A DNA stretch of 64,000 bases from Thiohalocapsa halophila (GTDB lineage Bacteria; Pseudomonadota; Gammaproteobacteria; Chromatiales; Chromatiaceae). The notes beneath the pieces are model-generated. The model was not told where the DNA came from, ran no database searches, and was given only the letters and a program-made list of their open reading frames with translations. The position numbers and the translations under genes were made by a program. Where the stretch lies: NCBI RefSeq assembly GCF_016583825.1, contig NZ_NRRV01000013.1, forward strand, positions 33,204 through 97,203. Direction: 5' to 3'. The first letter of the stretch is position 1. Each line of letters begins with the position of its first letter. Below are positions 9,158-16,720 of this stretch, piece after piece.

Positions 9158-9400
9158 ATGCAGCTGACAATCTCCATCCCGGACGATCTCTATGCCAAGG
9201 CAGCCCATGAGGCCAAACAGTGCGGTTTGCCGACCGATCAGCTCTGCGCGCGCGTGCTGTCGGAGCATTTCCGCCGGATAGACGAGCAGACCGTCACCGC
9301 TCGACTCGACGCCGTCTGCAGTTCAATCGATGCCCCTGATGCCGACGAGGCGTTCGCGCGTCGCGCCGCCCGCAAGACCGCAGCCAGCATTGACTGGTAG
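9158..9400 (+). CDS. Antitoxin of MazF-type module
   Basis: The 80-aa protein begins MQLTISIPDDLYAKAAHEAK, the pattern of a ribbon-helix-helix DNA-binding antitoxin, followed by a helical, acidic C-terminal half that would wrap the toxin. It ends 8 bp before a MazF/PemK-type toxin gene, which defines its role. ATG 9158 was chosen over the longer open frame because the RHH strand begins there. Such antitoxins usually repress their own promoter. Confidence 0.8.
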   Translation: MQLTISIPDDLYAKAAHEAKQCGLPTDQLCARVLSEHFRRIDEQTVTARLDAVCSSIDAPDADEAFARRAARKTAASIDW

Positions 9401-9408
9401 GGGCCGGC

Positions 9409-9762
9409 ATGATTCAGCAGGGTCAGGTGTGGTGGACTGATTTGGCTGATCCTGTCGGTTCCGAACCGGGTTATCGTCGACCTGTCGTCGTTGTTCAATG
9501 CGACGCCTTCAACGCCAGCCTGATCCGCACGGTGGTTTGCGTCGCGCTGACCAGCAATCTCAAGTGGGCCGACGCGCCGGGCAATGTCATCCTCGCAACC
9601 GAGGAGACCGGCCTGACCAAGGACTCGGTGGCAAACGTCTCCCAGATCATGACCCTTGATCGCGATTCGCTCGATGAGTGCGTCGGCAGGCTGGCTCGCG
9701 CACGCCTCGATGCGATTCTGCGTGGCATCGACATGGTGCTTGGCCGCGGGTTTGTGCGATGA
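9409..9762 (+). CDS. mazF: MazF/PemK-type toxin (endoribonuclease)
   Basis: The 117-aa protein matches the PemK/MazF family: the N-terminal QGQVWWTDLADPVGSEPGYRR (strand, loop, G-x-x-RP), PVVVVQCDAFN, then TSNLKWADAPGNV and KDSVANVSQIMTLDRDSL. Members cleave mRNA, with a conserved Arg near the GYRRPVVV segment and a Thr/Ser in the 'T-S' strand. It follows the antitoxin gene directly. Length and motifs are complete, so the module looks intact. Confidence 0.92.
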   Translation: MIQQGQVWWTDLADPVGSEPGYRRPVVVVQCDAFNASLIRTVVCVALTSNLKWADAPGNVILATEETGLTKDSVANVSQIMTLDRDSLDECVGRLARARLDAILRGIDMVLGRGFVR

Positions 9763-9881
9763 GCCGCTTTGCGGCACCGGGTCGTAGGTTCGGGACGTTG
9801 GCGCGTTGTCGTACGGGATGATTGCATCTTGATCCCGCACGGCCCGGACCGACAAGCGGCTGAAGTATGCCGATTTCGTGG

Positions 9882-10481
9882 ACATCTATGCCGACCTAAC
9901 CAACGCACGCCCAAGTCCACCCGCGCCCGGCCCGGCGCAGCCTGTATGAGCAGCTGGAAGCACTGCCCGCCGGGCTGATCGGCGAAATCCTCGACGGCCA
10001 GCTCCACACCCAGCCGCGCCGGACGGGCATCCACGCCTTGGCGGCGGCGGTCGTAAGCGGCGAGCTGTACGGCCCCTTCCAGCGCGGCCGCGGTGGCCCC
10101 GGCGGCTGGTGGATATTGCCGGAGCCGGAGCTGCACTTCCTGCGGGACATGGAAGTGGACGTGCCGGACCTGGCCGGCTGGCGGCGCGAGCGCATGCCGC
10201 GGGTGCCGGCGGGCCACCGCTTCGAGATCGTGCCCGATTGGATCTGCGAGATCCTCTCGCCGTCCACACAGAGCAAGGACCGGGAGATCAAGCTGCCCAT
10301 CTATGCCCGCTTCGGTGTGCCCTACGCCTGGCTCATCGACCCCGTCGCACGCCGCATCGAGACCTGCCGCCTCACCAACGGCGCCTGGCAGGACACCGGC
10401 ACCTTCACCGGCGTCCTGCACCAACGCATCCCGCCCTTCGATGCCGCCGCCATTGATCTTGCGGCGCTGTGGGGGGCGTAG
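9882..10481 (+). pseudogene. Uma2-family nuclease with early stop
   Basis: From about 9900 the frame reads RRSLYEQLEALPAGLIGEIL and later DVPDLAGWRRERMP, FEIVPDWICEILSPSTQSKD and YARFGVPYAWLIDP. This is the complete Uma2 (DUF820) restriction-endonuclease-like fold with the E/D...P-D...E-x-L-S motifs. The expected start region (ATG 9882) is followed by an in-frame TAA at 9897-9899, and no ATG occurs downstream before the conserved region. Only a TTG at 10038 could start a shortened product lacking the first ~45 residues. The gene is therefore probably inactivated at codon 6, or it uses an unusual start. Confidence 0.65.
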
Positions 10482-10545
10482 GTCAGGCCGAGCCGACAGT
10501 GAGCCGATGCCGTGGCCGTATTGTGCGATCCGTAAGAGCCAGCCC

Positions 10546-10751
10546 ATGACCTCCGTCACCTTGTCCAGCAAGTTTCAGCTATCGATCCCAAAGCGGGTTC
10601 GCGATGAGATGCAGCTGAACGCCGGACGGCAGTTTGCAGTCATTCCTAAGACGGCACCATCGTGCTGATGCCCATCCGCTCTCTCGAATCGATGCGGGGC
10701 GCCCTCAAAGGCAAAGATCCGACCGGCTGGCGCGATCGCTCAGAACGTCTG
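10546..10751 (+). pseudogene. vapB: Frameshifted AbrB/VapB-type antitoxin
   Basis: The first frame encodes MTSVTLSSKFQLSIPKRVRD, then LNAGRQFAVIPK, a SpoVT/AbrB swapped-hairpin DNA-binding domain. The expected continuation TIVLMPIRSLESMRGALKG and WRDRSERL occurs in another frame from about 10655. The shift lies near 10650, where AAGACGGC looks like a one-base deletion from AAGGACGGC. The antitoxin cannot be made intact without frameshifting. It precedes a truncated PIN-toxin remnant. Confidence 0.8.
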
Positions 10752-10771
10752 GATCGCATTGAAGGACCCCG

Positions 10772-10958
10772 GTCGACACCTGCGCCTGGATCGAGTGGCT
10801 CACCGACGTCGACCTCGCCGGACGGTTCGAGCCCTTCACAGCTCGCATTCGCCGACGCCGTCATCTACGCCACCGCCCGAGAGCATCAGGTGGAGCTCGT
10901 CACGGCCGACGACCATTTCGAAGGGCTACCCGGCGTGACCTATTTCAGCAGGAGCCTG
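10772..10958 (+). pseudogene. vapC: Decayed VapC/PIN-domain toxin
   Basis: The N-terminal fragment VDTCAWIEWLTDVDLAGRFE starts at 10772 without its start codon. The C-terminal fragment, in another frame, reads AFADAVIYATAREHQVELVT then ADDHFEGLPGVTYF. These are the first and last acidic active-site regions of PIN ribonucleases. The central ~60-70 residues are missing, so an internal deletion joined both ends. The toxin is dead, consistent with the broken antitoxin upstream. Confidence 0.8.
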
Positions 10959-11105
10959 TGCCTCCGGCAGCGGGCCCGGCCGCGCCAGCCGCGCCGCGTG
11001 CTCCGCCGGCACGCCAATGTTGTTGATGGTCACGGCGCCATGCACCGTGCCGACGGCGGCGCCGCCGTTGCGGGCCTGGATGCTATGGGTCTGCTTGTCC
11101 GTCAT
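10926..11105 (-). pseudogene. N-terminal remnant of an unrecognised gene
   Basis: A short frame starting MTDKQTHSIQARNGGAAVG and continuing TVHGAVTINNIGVPAEHAAR resembles the Gly/Val/Asn-rich start of some larger effector or NTPase proteins. It ends within the vapC remnant after 59 residues. I cannot assign a function, and it may be a non-coding relic. Confidence 0.3.
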
Positions 11106-11192
11106 GTGCCGTCTTGATCCGCTCCACGTGGGCTTGGGCGGGCTGCCGGAGCAGCTGCGGCAATGCGCCCCCAACGGCTGCGCGCTTCGGGG

Positions 11193-11546
11193 TCAGCTTT
11201 GTGAGGCGCTGCGCCCCAGCCCCTCGGCGAGATAGCTCGCCACCAGGGTGTTCATGCTGACGCCGTCCAGCCGGGCGCGGGCGGCGAGCCGGGCATGCAG
11301 GCTGCGCGGCACGCGGGTGACGAAACGGCCACTGAAGGCATCGCCCGGCTGTGGCACCTTGCGCCCTGCGGCTTGAACGGCGTCGAGCCAGGCCGCGACG
11401 GCATCCTTGCCGTTCTCGATGGCCTCTTCCGGCGTGGCGCCGTCAGACAGGCAGCCCGGCAAATCCGGGAAAGCTATGAGCCAGCCGCCGCCTTCCTCCT
11501 CGGACAGCGGGCGCATCTCGAACGGGTACTTGGGCAGCTCGGTCAT
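11193..11546 (-). CDS. hicB: HicB-type antitoxin
   Basis: The 117-aa protein has the HicB partial RNase-H-like fold: YPFEMRPLSEEEGGGWLIAF then PDLPGCLSDGATPEEAIENG. A ribbon-helix-helix domain follows (GRFVTRVPRSLHARLAARA and GVSMNTLVASYLAEGL). The first half binds HicA and the second binds DNA. Its ATG overlaps the stop of hicA by 4 bp (11543-11546), indicating translational coupling. Confidence 0.92.
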   Translation of the reverse strand: MTELPKYPFEMRPLSEEEGGGWLIAFPDLPGCLSDGATPEEAIENGKDAVAAWLDAVQAAGRKVPQPGDAFSGRFVTRVPRSLHARLAARARLDGVSMNTLVASYLAEGLGRSASQS

Positions 11547-11785
11547 GGGTCGACTCCCAGCTCTTCCAGCAGGGCCAGAAACTGCTGGATGTAAACAGGT
11601 TTGATGGGACGCTTGAACGGCACCGTGACGGCCAGCTCGCAGTCAGGATGGAGGAACACGAAGTGACTGCCGCCCGCCTTGCGCACCTGGATGCCGAAGC
11701 GTTGCGCCAGCGACTCCAGTTGCTCGATACGCCAGCCTCGCGGGTTCGTGCGCATGCGCGCGAGCAGCTTGTCGGCCTTGGTCAT
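11543..11785 (-). CDS. hicA: HicA-type toxin (mRNA interferase)
   Basis: The 80-aa protein shows the HicA double-stranded-RNA-binding fold. The catalytic His sits in KAGGSHFVFLHPD, followed by ELAVTVPFKRPIKPVYIQQF. The N-terminal extension MTKADKLLARMRTNPRGW is usual for the family. It is first in a hicAB operon. Two TGATACC direct repeats at about 11793 and 11805, just upstream of the start, could be part of an operator bound by HicB. Confidence 0.9.
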   Translation of the reverse strand: MTKADKLLARMRTNPRGWRIEQLESLAQRFGIQVRKAGGSHFVFLHPDCELAVTVPFKRPIKPVYIQQFLALLEELGVDP

Positions 11786-11960
11786 ACCCGCATGATACCG
11801 CTGGTGATACCAAGTCGCGACAACCAGCCTGACACAGGGGGCACGGCCGTCCCAATTTCAGCAGGAAGCAGAGCGCAGGCCGACCCCAAAGCGCCCACGC
11901 GGGGCTGCCATCGGTGATCAGCGCCAGAGCTCAGCCATTGCAGGCAGCGGCACTCCGCGG

Positions 11961-12039
11961 TGATGGGAGCGGCATCCCGCCACGAATTGGGCAGAACCCA
12001 TCTGCGCCTGCAGATCGCAGCCAGAGGCCGCTCCCATCA
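11961..12039. repeat. Inverted repeat, REP-related
   Basis: TGATGGGAGCGGC at 11961-11973 is perfectly inverted at 12027-12039 (GCCGCTCCCATCA), enclosing 53 bp. The arms share GGGAGCGGC with the 88-bp REP units but the interior differs. It lies at the decayed 3' end of the formylglycine-generating-enzyme remnant and may have caused the truncation. Confidence 0.8.
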
Positions 12040-12049
12040 GCCCGGCGCA

Positions 12050-12730
12050 TCAGCTGAGGCATGAGCTGATCACCCTGACTGTGTAGATCGTGCCGGCGCT
12101 CCGGCGCCGACACGGGGTGACCGCCGCTCCCGCGGCGCGTCTCGGGCCACGCGCCGCGGAAGCGGGCTTCATGCGCTCTGAATCCGCCTCGTCGCCCCAG
12201 GGATAGCGCCGCCGCGGCTCGGGGTTGGCCGCGAGCGGTGGGTCGCGCCCGATCTCCGCGGCGAGCTCGGTCAGCGTGCGCATCAGCGTCGCCCCCGGCG
12301 CCGGGATGCGCTCGCCGCCCTGGGCCGCCTGCTGCCATTCGGGCTCGGAGCGCAGCGTCACCCGCCAGCCGGCCGGCAACAGCCCCCGGCGCTGCCAGTG
12401 CTGGGTGAGCCGGTCGGCGCAGCGCATGGCCTCGCGCCAGAAGACGTAGACCACCGGGGTGTTGGCTGGGCCGCGCAATGAGCGCGCGTCCTCCGCCTCG
12501 CGACCGGCGCCGTCGAGGTAGGCGCGCCACTGCGCGACGGTCAGCGGCCAGCGCGCGATCCACCAGCCGTAGTCCAGCCGATGCGGTCCGGCGCCGGTCT
12601 TGGCGTCGATGATGCCCTCGTCATCGGGACAGACACCACGTGCACCGGCGCGACGCTCAGCCGCTCGCACTCTCCCCGCGGTGGGCTCAACGTCCAACCC
12701 TGAGGACCCTGCGGAGGCGCTGGGGCGCAA
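12050..12730 (-). pseudogene. Truncated formylglycine-generating-enzyme (SUMF1/FGE) domain
   Basis: In the minus frame, residues ~34-185 read PDDEGIIDAKTGAGPHRLDY, then GWWIARWPLTVAQWRAYL, PVVYVFWREAMRCAD, LRSEPEWQQAAQGG and RRYPWGDEADSER. This is the first half of an FGE-sulfatase fold. The second half, normally holding the GNVWEW-type motif and active-site Cys residues, is absent and replaced by unrelated frames running into a REP-like inverted repeat. The upstream ~30 residues come from the dispersed repeat at 12629-12720, so the native start is probably also missing. Confidence 0.7.
12629..12720. repeat. Dispersed ~90-bp direct repeat, copy 2
   Basis: This is the same-orientation partner of 4021-4108, sharing CACCACGTGCACC and the CCCCGCGGTGGGCTCAACG block. 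It coincides with the 5' boundary of the FGE remnant. Confidence 0.75.
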
Positions 12731-12783
12731 CCGATCGCATCCGCGTGGACACTGGCCCTTGCGGCAAGGTCCTGCGACGCGTG

Positions 12784-14013
12784 TCAGTGACCGCTTAGCA
12801 CCAGCGTCTTGACCGGCAGCAGCAACGCCTGAATGCGCAACAGCATCGCGTGAACCACACCGACGGTGTCGATCGCGTGCAGGGCGACGCGCTGCAACGG
12901 GCCCAAGTCATCGGAGCTCAACCTGTCATGGCTGCTGGTGTAGAGGTTCGCAGCGCAGATGGCGCCTTGGGGCAGGCCCGCCAGCTGACCTTGGTAGAGC
13001 GGTTCCAGCAGGACGGTGATGGTGCCTGGCTTTGAGAACTGCTGGATGTCGAACAGCTGGTCCGTCGGCCGCACCTGCCCATTGGCGATGACGTCTTGGA
13101 CCCCTGTGACAAGCACCGGAATGATCTGCCAGGGCTTGGCCATGCAGGCGACCTCGCCGACCATGCCTTCTTTGATGACCTCGGATTCGAGCTGGCTGAA
13201 TCCGGCCAGCAAGGTGTCGACCTTGTGATCCGGCACCAGTACGCCCGCGGGGCGGAGCATGGCGTTGACCAAGTCACCGGGGCGCAGCGTGAACTGTTGC
13301 ACGACCCCATCGGTGCCGGCGACCATCAACGTCTTGCCCAGCTCGACCTCTGCCTCCTTCAGCGCCGCAACCGCGGTTTCCCGCTGCGCGGGGAGTTGGG
13401 TCTCGAGCTGCATGAGCAGCGCATCGCGGGCAGCCATTGCGGCTGCCACGGCCGCTTGCTGCGTGGTGACCTGGGTCTCGAAGCGCTGTACGTCGCGCGC
13501 GGCAACAGAGCCCGGACTTCGCTGCTCCACGTCCGCGCGCGCCTGGAACTCGTCCTGCGCCTGTTTCAGACCTCCGCGGACCTGCTGGATCCTTGCCTCC
13601 GCCTCGGCAAGCTGCGCATTGAGGACGGCCTCTTGGGCGTCGATCTCAGCGACCCGCTTTTGCGCCGTTTCAACATCTGCCTCGAACCGGGAGCTGTCCA
13701 TGCGAAACAGTGGATCGCCCTTCTGGACCCGTTGGCTGATGCCGACATACGTCTCCTCTACGCGGCCGGTGATCTCAGGCAGGATGGTCACCGAGCGGAA
13801 CACCGAAGCGGCAGCCGTCGTCGACGGGTGGAAATAGAAGATGGCCGTGATCAAGCTCAGGGTGAGCAGCAGACAGAGCGTGATGCCATAACGCAGCTCG
13901 TACCACACCGAGAACAGCGTGATCTCCCGGCCGATGCGCTTGCCCTGGACATAGCGGCGGAACAAGTAGTCCGGCAGCACGGTGACCAGGGAGCAAAGAA
14001 GCACTTCCAACAT
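12784..14013 (-). CDS. HlyD-family membrane fusion protein
   Basis: The 409-aa product has an N-terminal cytoplasmic/amphipathic stretch (DYLFRRYVQGKRIGREI), one membrane span near residues 45-65 (CLLLTLSLITAIFYF), and a lipoyl-like beta domain (ILPEITGRVEETYVG and VQKGDPLFRMDSS). A long coiled-coil hairpin (~105-220) and a second half-lipoyl/barrel segment (AGTDGVVQQFTLRPGDLVN) follow. This is the adaptor layout of EmrA/YibH-type efflux or export systems. No ABC or MFS transporter and no outer-membrane channel lie beside it. It is preceded, 3 bp away, by a small membrane protein likely to work with it. Confidence 0.85.
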   Translation of the reverse strand: MLEVLLCSLVTVLPDYLFRRYVQGKRIGREITLFSVWYELRYGITLCLLLTLSLITAIFYFHPSTTAAASVFRSVTILPEITGRVEETYVGISQRVQKGDPLFRMDSSRFEADVETAQKRVAEIDAQEAVLNAQLAEAEARIQQVRGGLKQAQDEFQARADVEQRSPGSVAARDVQRFETQVTTQQAAVAAAMAARDALLMQLETQLPAQRETAVAALKEAEVELGKTLMVAGTDGVVQQFTLRPGDLVNAMLRPAGVLVPDHKVDTLLAGFSQLESEVIKEGMVGEVACMAKPWQIIPVLVTGVQDVIANGQVRPTDQLFDIQQFSKPGTITVLLEPLYQGQLAGLPQGAICAANLYTSSHDRLSSDDLGPLQRVALHAIDTVGVVHAMLLRIQALLLPVKTLVLSGH

Positions 14014-14016
14014 GGA

Positions 14017-14502
14017 TCAGCTCCTGAGCTGGTCGCCGTGCCCGGGGCTCGGCTCCGTGGCAACCGCGTGCTGCGCAGACTGCTGGGGCTGATGATCCAG
14101 CTCGGCGCCGGCGGCGTCGTCCCGGGCGCCCTGCGCCTGCTGGACAGGCTTGCTCGCAATCGCCTCGAGCGAGCTGGCAATGGTGCGAAGCGGTGTCGTG
14201 AAGTCCGGTAACGGCAGCAACGCCAGCAGCAAGCCAGCGATCCAGAAGGCGTGGTTGTGGGTAAACAACGCCAGCAGCGCCAGCACTGCCACCAGCTCGA
14301 ATTGGACCTTCTGCCCCTTGTGCGCCATCTGCTCCGGTAAAGCGTGCAGCTTGAAATAAAGAACACCGACGCCGATCAGGGCCGTGAGCAGGAAGAGCCC
14401 CGACGCAACCATGAGCGTGTCCGTGGCACCGGGGGCGGTAATGAAGAATGGCAAGTGATGAGGCGCGTCGGGATGCAACGCGTCGGGGCCCATTGTAGCC
14501 AT
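14017..14502 (-). CDS. Small multi-spanning membrane protein, partner of HlyD-type adaptor
   Basis: The 161-aa protein has about three hydrophobic segments (TLMVASGLFLLTALIGVGVL, ELVAVLALLALF and AFWIAGLLLALLPLP), followed by a hydrophilic tail rich in Gln, Ala and His. The family is not recognised with certainty. It lies 3 bp upstream of the HlyD-like gene in the same operon, so it is probably a membrane component of that system. Confidence 0.7.
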   Translation of the reverse strand: MATMGPDALHPDAPHHLPFFITAPGATDTLMVASGLFLLTALIGVGVLYFKLHALPEQMAHKGQKVQFELVAVLALLALFTHNHAFWIAGLLLALLPLPDFTTPLRTIASSLEAIASKPVQQAQGARDDAAGAELDHQPQQSAQHAVATEPSPGHGDQLRS

Positions 14503-15181
14503 GCGATCTGATTGCTCCTTGAGCGTCTTCGATGTGCGCGACGGCCGCTCGTGAGCGGCCTGGATTGCGTGACGGCGACTCCTGCTTGTAGACGCTTGAC
14601 ATTGACGCTGCCCCGTCCTCCGTCAGGCGCCGGTAGGGCCAAGGGCCGAGTGTCTGCGAGCGCGGCCACTGGCCTGACACAGGAGACCGGTCTCCTCGGC
14701 CCACCGGGACCGAGGCCCGGATTGAGCAGGCGGCTATCATCGACGAAAGACGCGGTACCGTCGACTCGTGAGCAAGCCGTTATTCAGCCAAAATCGTACA
14801 GCTCGCCGCAAGGACATGAGAACCGCGGTTTGTCAACCGAGTGACGCGCGTGCCGGCGGCGGGGACGCTCGCGTTGACCGAGCAAGCCCTGCCCGGATCG
14901 CGGGCTACCCAAGTCATGGCCTTCCTGGCGCAGCCGCGGCACCAGCGAAGCCGATCTGGATGGCAATTGGCGGGAGGAACGAGCAAGGGCTCTTGGGGCA
15001 ATGCGCAACGCAGTAGCCGAGTATGCGTACGGATGTCAAAAGAGGTGCGCAAACGGCTTCGTCCCGAGTACCAGTCGCTATCATCATGTCTGCTACATGG
15101 AGCACCTGCGCGCCTGCTTCGGGGCACTGCCCGCGGACCGGGCAGCGTTCCACGGCTGCCGCTTGTGCCCCGCAGCCCCGA
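14503..15181. other. Gene-free stretch with dispersed repeat copy
   Basis: About 680 bp with no supportable gene. At about 14936-14975 lies GCGGCACCAGCGAAGC, continuing CCGATCTGGATGGCAATTGG. It is closely similar to 16087-16125, so these are two copies of a short dispersed repeat in the same orientation. Confidence 0.5.
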
Positions 15182-15655
15182 TTACACGCTAGATTCTGGA
15201 AAGAACGCGTCGTCTAGAATCTGCTCCATTGCGTACGGGCAGTCCGGGGGGAAAACCTCGGGGTGGAGGCCAGTCTCCTTGCTGGCGAGTCCGATGGCAT
15301 CCGCGTAGGCTTCCGCGGCCAGCGCAGCCAGCTCGGCGCGAAGACCGGGGGACTTCTGAAGTCGCTTGGCGACCCGATCACGCTGCTCGATGATGGTCGA
15401 GCGCCAACTGTCGCCTTTGAATTCCTTCCAACGCTCCGAGAGCGCCGCGTATTGAAACTGCCACTTGAGCAGATGCGCGAGCAGGATCGTCAAACGGCTT
15501 TCAAGCTCGTTCCGCTCGCTGCGGCCCATGTCTTCGAGCTCCTCCACCAAGTGGTCGATATCGAGGTCGGCGAACCGTCTCTTGCTCAGCAGCTCGATCT
15601 GCCGCCTTGCCCAAGCGCTGTAGTCCTGTTCGTAAAGCTTGTTCGTGCTCGCCAT
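15182..15655 (-). CDS. DUF29-family protein
   Basis: The 157-aa product carries the DUF29 hallmarks: LYEQDYSAWARRQIELL, DIDHLVEELEDMGRSERNE, LAHLLKWQFQ, SWRSTIIEQRDRV and a C-terminal CPYAMEQILDD. The family is common in cyanobacteria and purple sulfur bacteria and is of unknown function. It is often found near mobile DNA. ATG 15655 was chosen because the DUF29 motif starts a few residues later and the upstream frame is unconserved. A paralogue lies at 33391-33885. Confidence 0.88.
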   Translation of the reverse strand: MASTNKLYEQDYSAWARRQIELLSKRRFADLDIDHLVEELEDMGRSERNELESRLTILLAHLLKWQFQYAALSERWKEFKGDSWRSTIIEQRDRVAKRLQKSPGLRAELAALAAEAYADAIGLASKETGLHPEVFPPDCPYAMEQILDDAFFPESSV

Positions 15656-15868
15656 CTGTTGCCTCCGCGGAAAGAGCCTCCGAGGGCATCGTTGCCAAAA
15701 GCCTAGCCATGCGTGTCGAAAAAAGCTCCTCGGAGGACGGCCAAGCGGGACCTGCCGGCGCGGATCTCCCCACTCGCCGCTCCTCTGACATGGACCCTGA
15801 GTGTAAACCCCGCCCCTCGGCGGCGCTACGCGGGCTGTCGGCATCTGTAGGCGCATTTCCCAACCTAG

Positions 15869-15900
15869 TAGGGAGGCGCCGATTGAGCGGCGCCTCCCTA
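15869..15900 (-). terminator. Perfect 13-bp hairpin
   Basis: TAGGGAGGCGCCG (15869-15881) and CGGCGCCTCCCTA (15888-15900) are exact inverses with a 6-nt ATTGAG loop. It lies 12 bp after the stop of a minus-strand open frame (15913), so it looks like that gene's transcription terminator. It has no clear U-tract and could act in both directions. Confidence 0.7.
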
Positions 15901-15912
15901 GCGCCCGCTGTG

Positions 15913-16131
15913 TCAGGCGTTGCAGAGGAAGGGCTGCAGGTCGGTGTCCAGCAGCTCCGGCGTGCGGGTCTCGATGCGGCCGAAATCCTGCTGCGCCGGG
16001 CTCAAGAGGCTGCCGGCGTTTCCCGTATGGCCAGCGACTGGCGGCCGCTGGTGTAGACCACCAAGACCTGGTGCCGGGGCAGAGCCTCGGCACCAGCGAA
16101 GCCCATCGGGGTGGCGATTGGCGGACGACAT
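15913..16131 (-). pseudogene. Possible 3' remnant of a lost gene
   Basis: The frame reads LSPAQQDFGRIETRTPELLD followed by TDLQPFLCNA and a stop, immediately upstream of a strong hairpin. A coding end plus terminator without a recognisable front half suggests the tail of a deleted gene. The upstream part overlaps a dispersed repeat (16087-16125), which may mark the break point. I do not recognise the family. Confidence 0.35.
16087..16125. repeat. Short dispersed repeat, copy 2
   Basis: TCGGCACCAGCGAAGCCC followed by ATCGGGGTGGCGATTGG closely matches 14936-14975 in the same orientation. Confidence 0.6.
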
Positions 16132-16202
16132 GTACGTGGTCAGACGACAAAGTTCACCGACAGCGCTGGCCTCTCTCCACCCGGCGTGTTGTCATCCGCC
16201 AA

Positions 16203-16218
16203 GGCGTGCATGCACGCC
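16203..16218. promoter_or_regulatory. Perfect 16-bp palindrome
   Basis: GGCGTGCATGCACGCC reads identically on both strands and lies 34 bp before the start of the small secreted-protein gene at 16252. It could be a repressor operator or just a small cruciform. Confidence 0.4.
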
Positions 16219-16251
16219 GTTTCCGACTATCCCCAACAACAGGAGAGCGAC

Positions 16252-16557
16252 ATGCCGAACACCCAAGCCCCCAGCCTGCTGCGCCTCGGCGGCGCCCCGG
16301 TCCTGACCCCGGTCCTGATCATGGTCCTGACCCTGGCCCTGGCCCCGACGGCCCTGCTCGCGTCGGACCCGATCACCGGCGCCGCCATGGACGGCATGAA
16401 GGAGAAGGCCGTCGACAGCGCGGTGGACAAGGCCGCCGGCATGGCCAAGGACCAGGCCAAATCCGCCATGGGTATGGAAGATGCCGCCAGCGCGGATGAC
16501 GTCGCCGCAGAGGATGCAGCAGAGGCGGCGGAAACCGAGGCCGAAGAGCAAGAGTAA
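16252..16557 (+). CDS. Small exported acidic/alanine-rich protein
   Basis: The 101-aa protein has an N-terminal hydrophobic export segment (TPVLIMVLTLALAPTALLA) and then a charged helical body (GMKEKAVDSAVDKAAGMAK). It ends in an Ala/Glu/Asp-rich tail. ATG 16252 has AGGAG at 16241-16245, an ideal ribosome-binding site, so it is preferred over the longer frame from 16111. No family is recognised. An amphipathic periplasmic or surface stress-type protein is possible. Confidence 0.65.
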   Translation: MPNTQAPSLLRLGGAPVLTPVLIMVLTLALAPTALLASDPITGAAMDGMKEKAVDSAVDKAAGMAKDQAKSAMGMEDAASADDVAAEDAAEAAETEAEEQE

Positions 16558-16720
16558 GCCGCGCCGACAGGAAGGCCGGCGCCGCAGGGACCGCGGCCGC
16601 CGTCTGCTCTATTGCACCGCATCTTAGGGTTTCGCGCGGCCGGCGCCACCCACCGCTGACTCGACCACCGGTGCGTGCCCGACCCAAGCCGTCCAATTTC
16701 AATCTTCATCCTTCCATCCT

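Noticed and set aside
14841..15308. 155-aa plus-strand ORF
   Set aside because: It overlaps the DUF29 gene end and a dispersed repeat and has no domain pattern.
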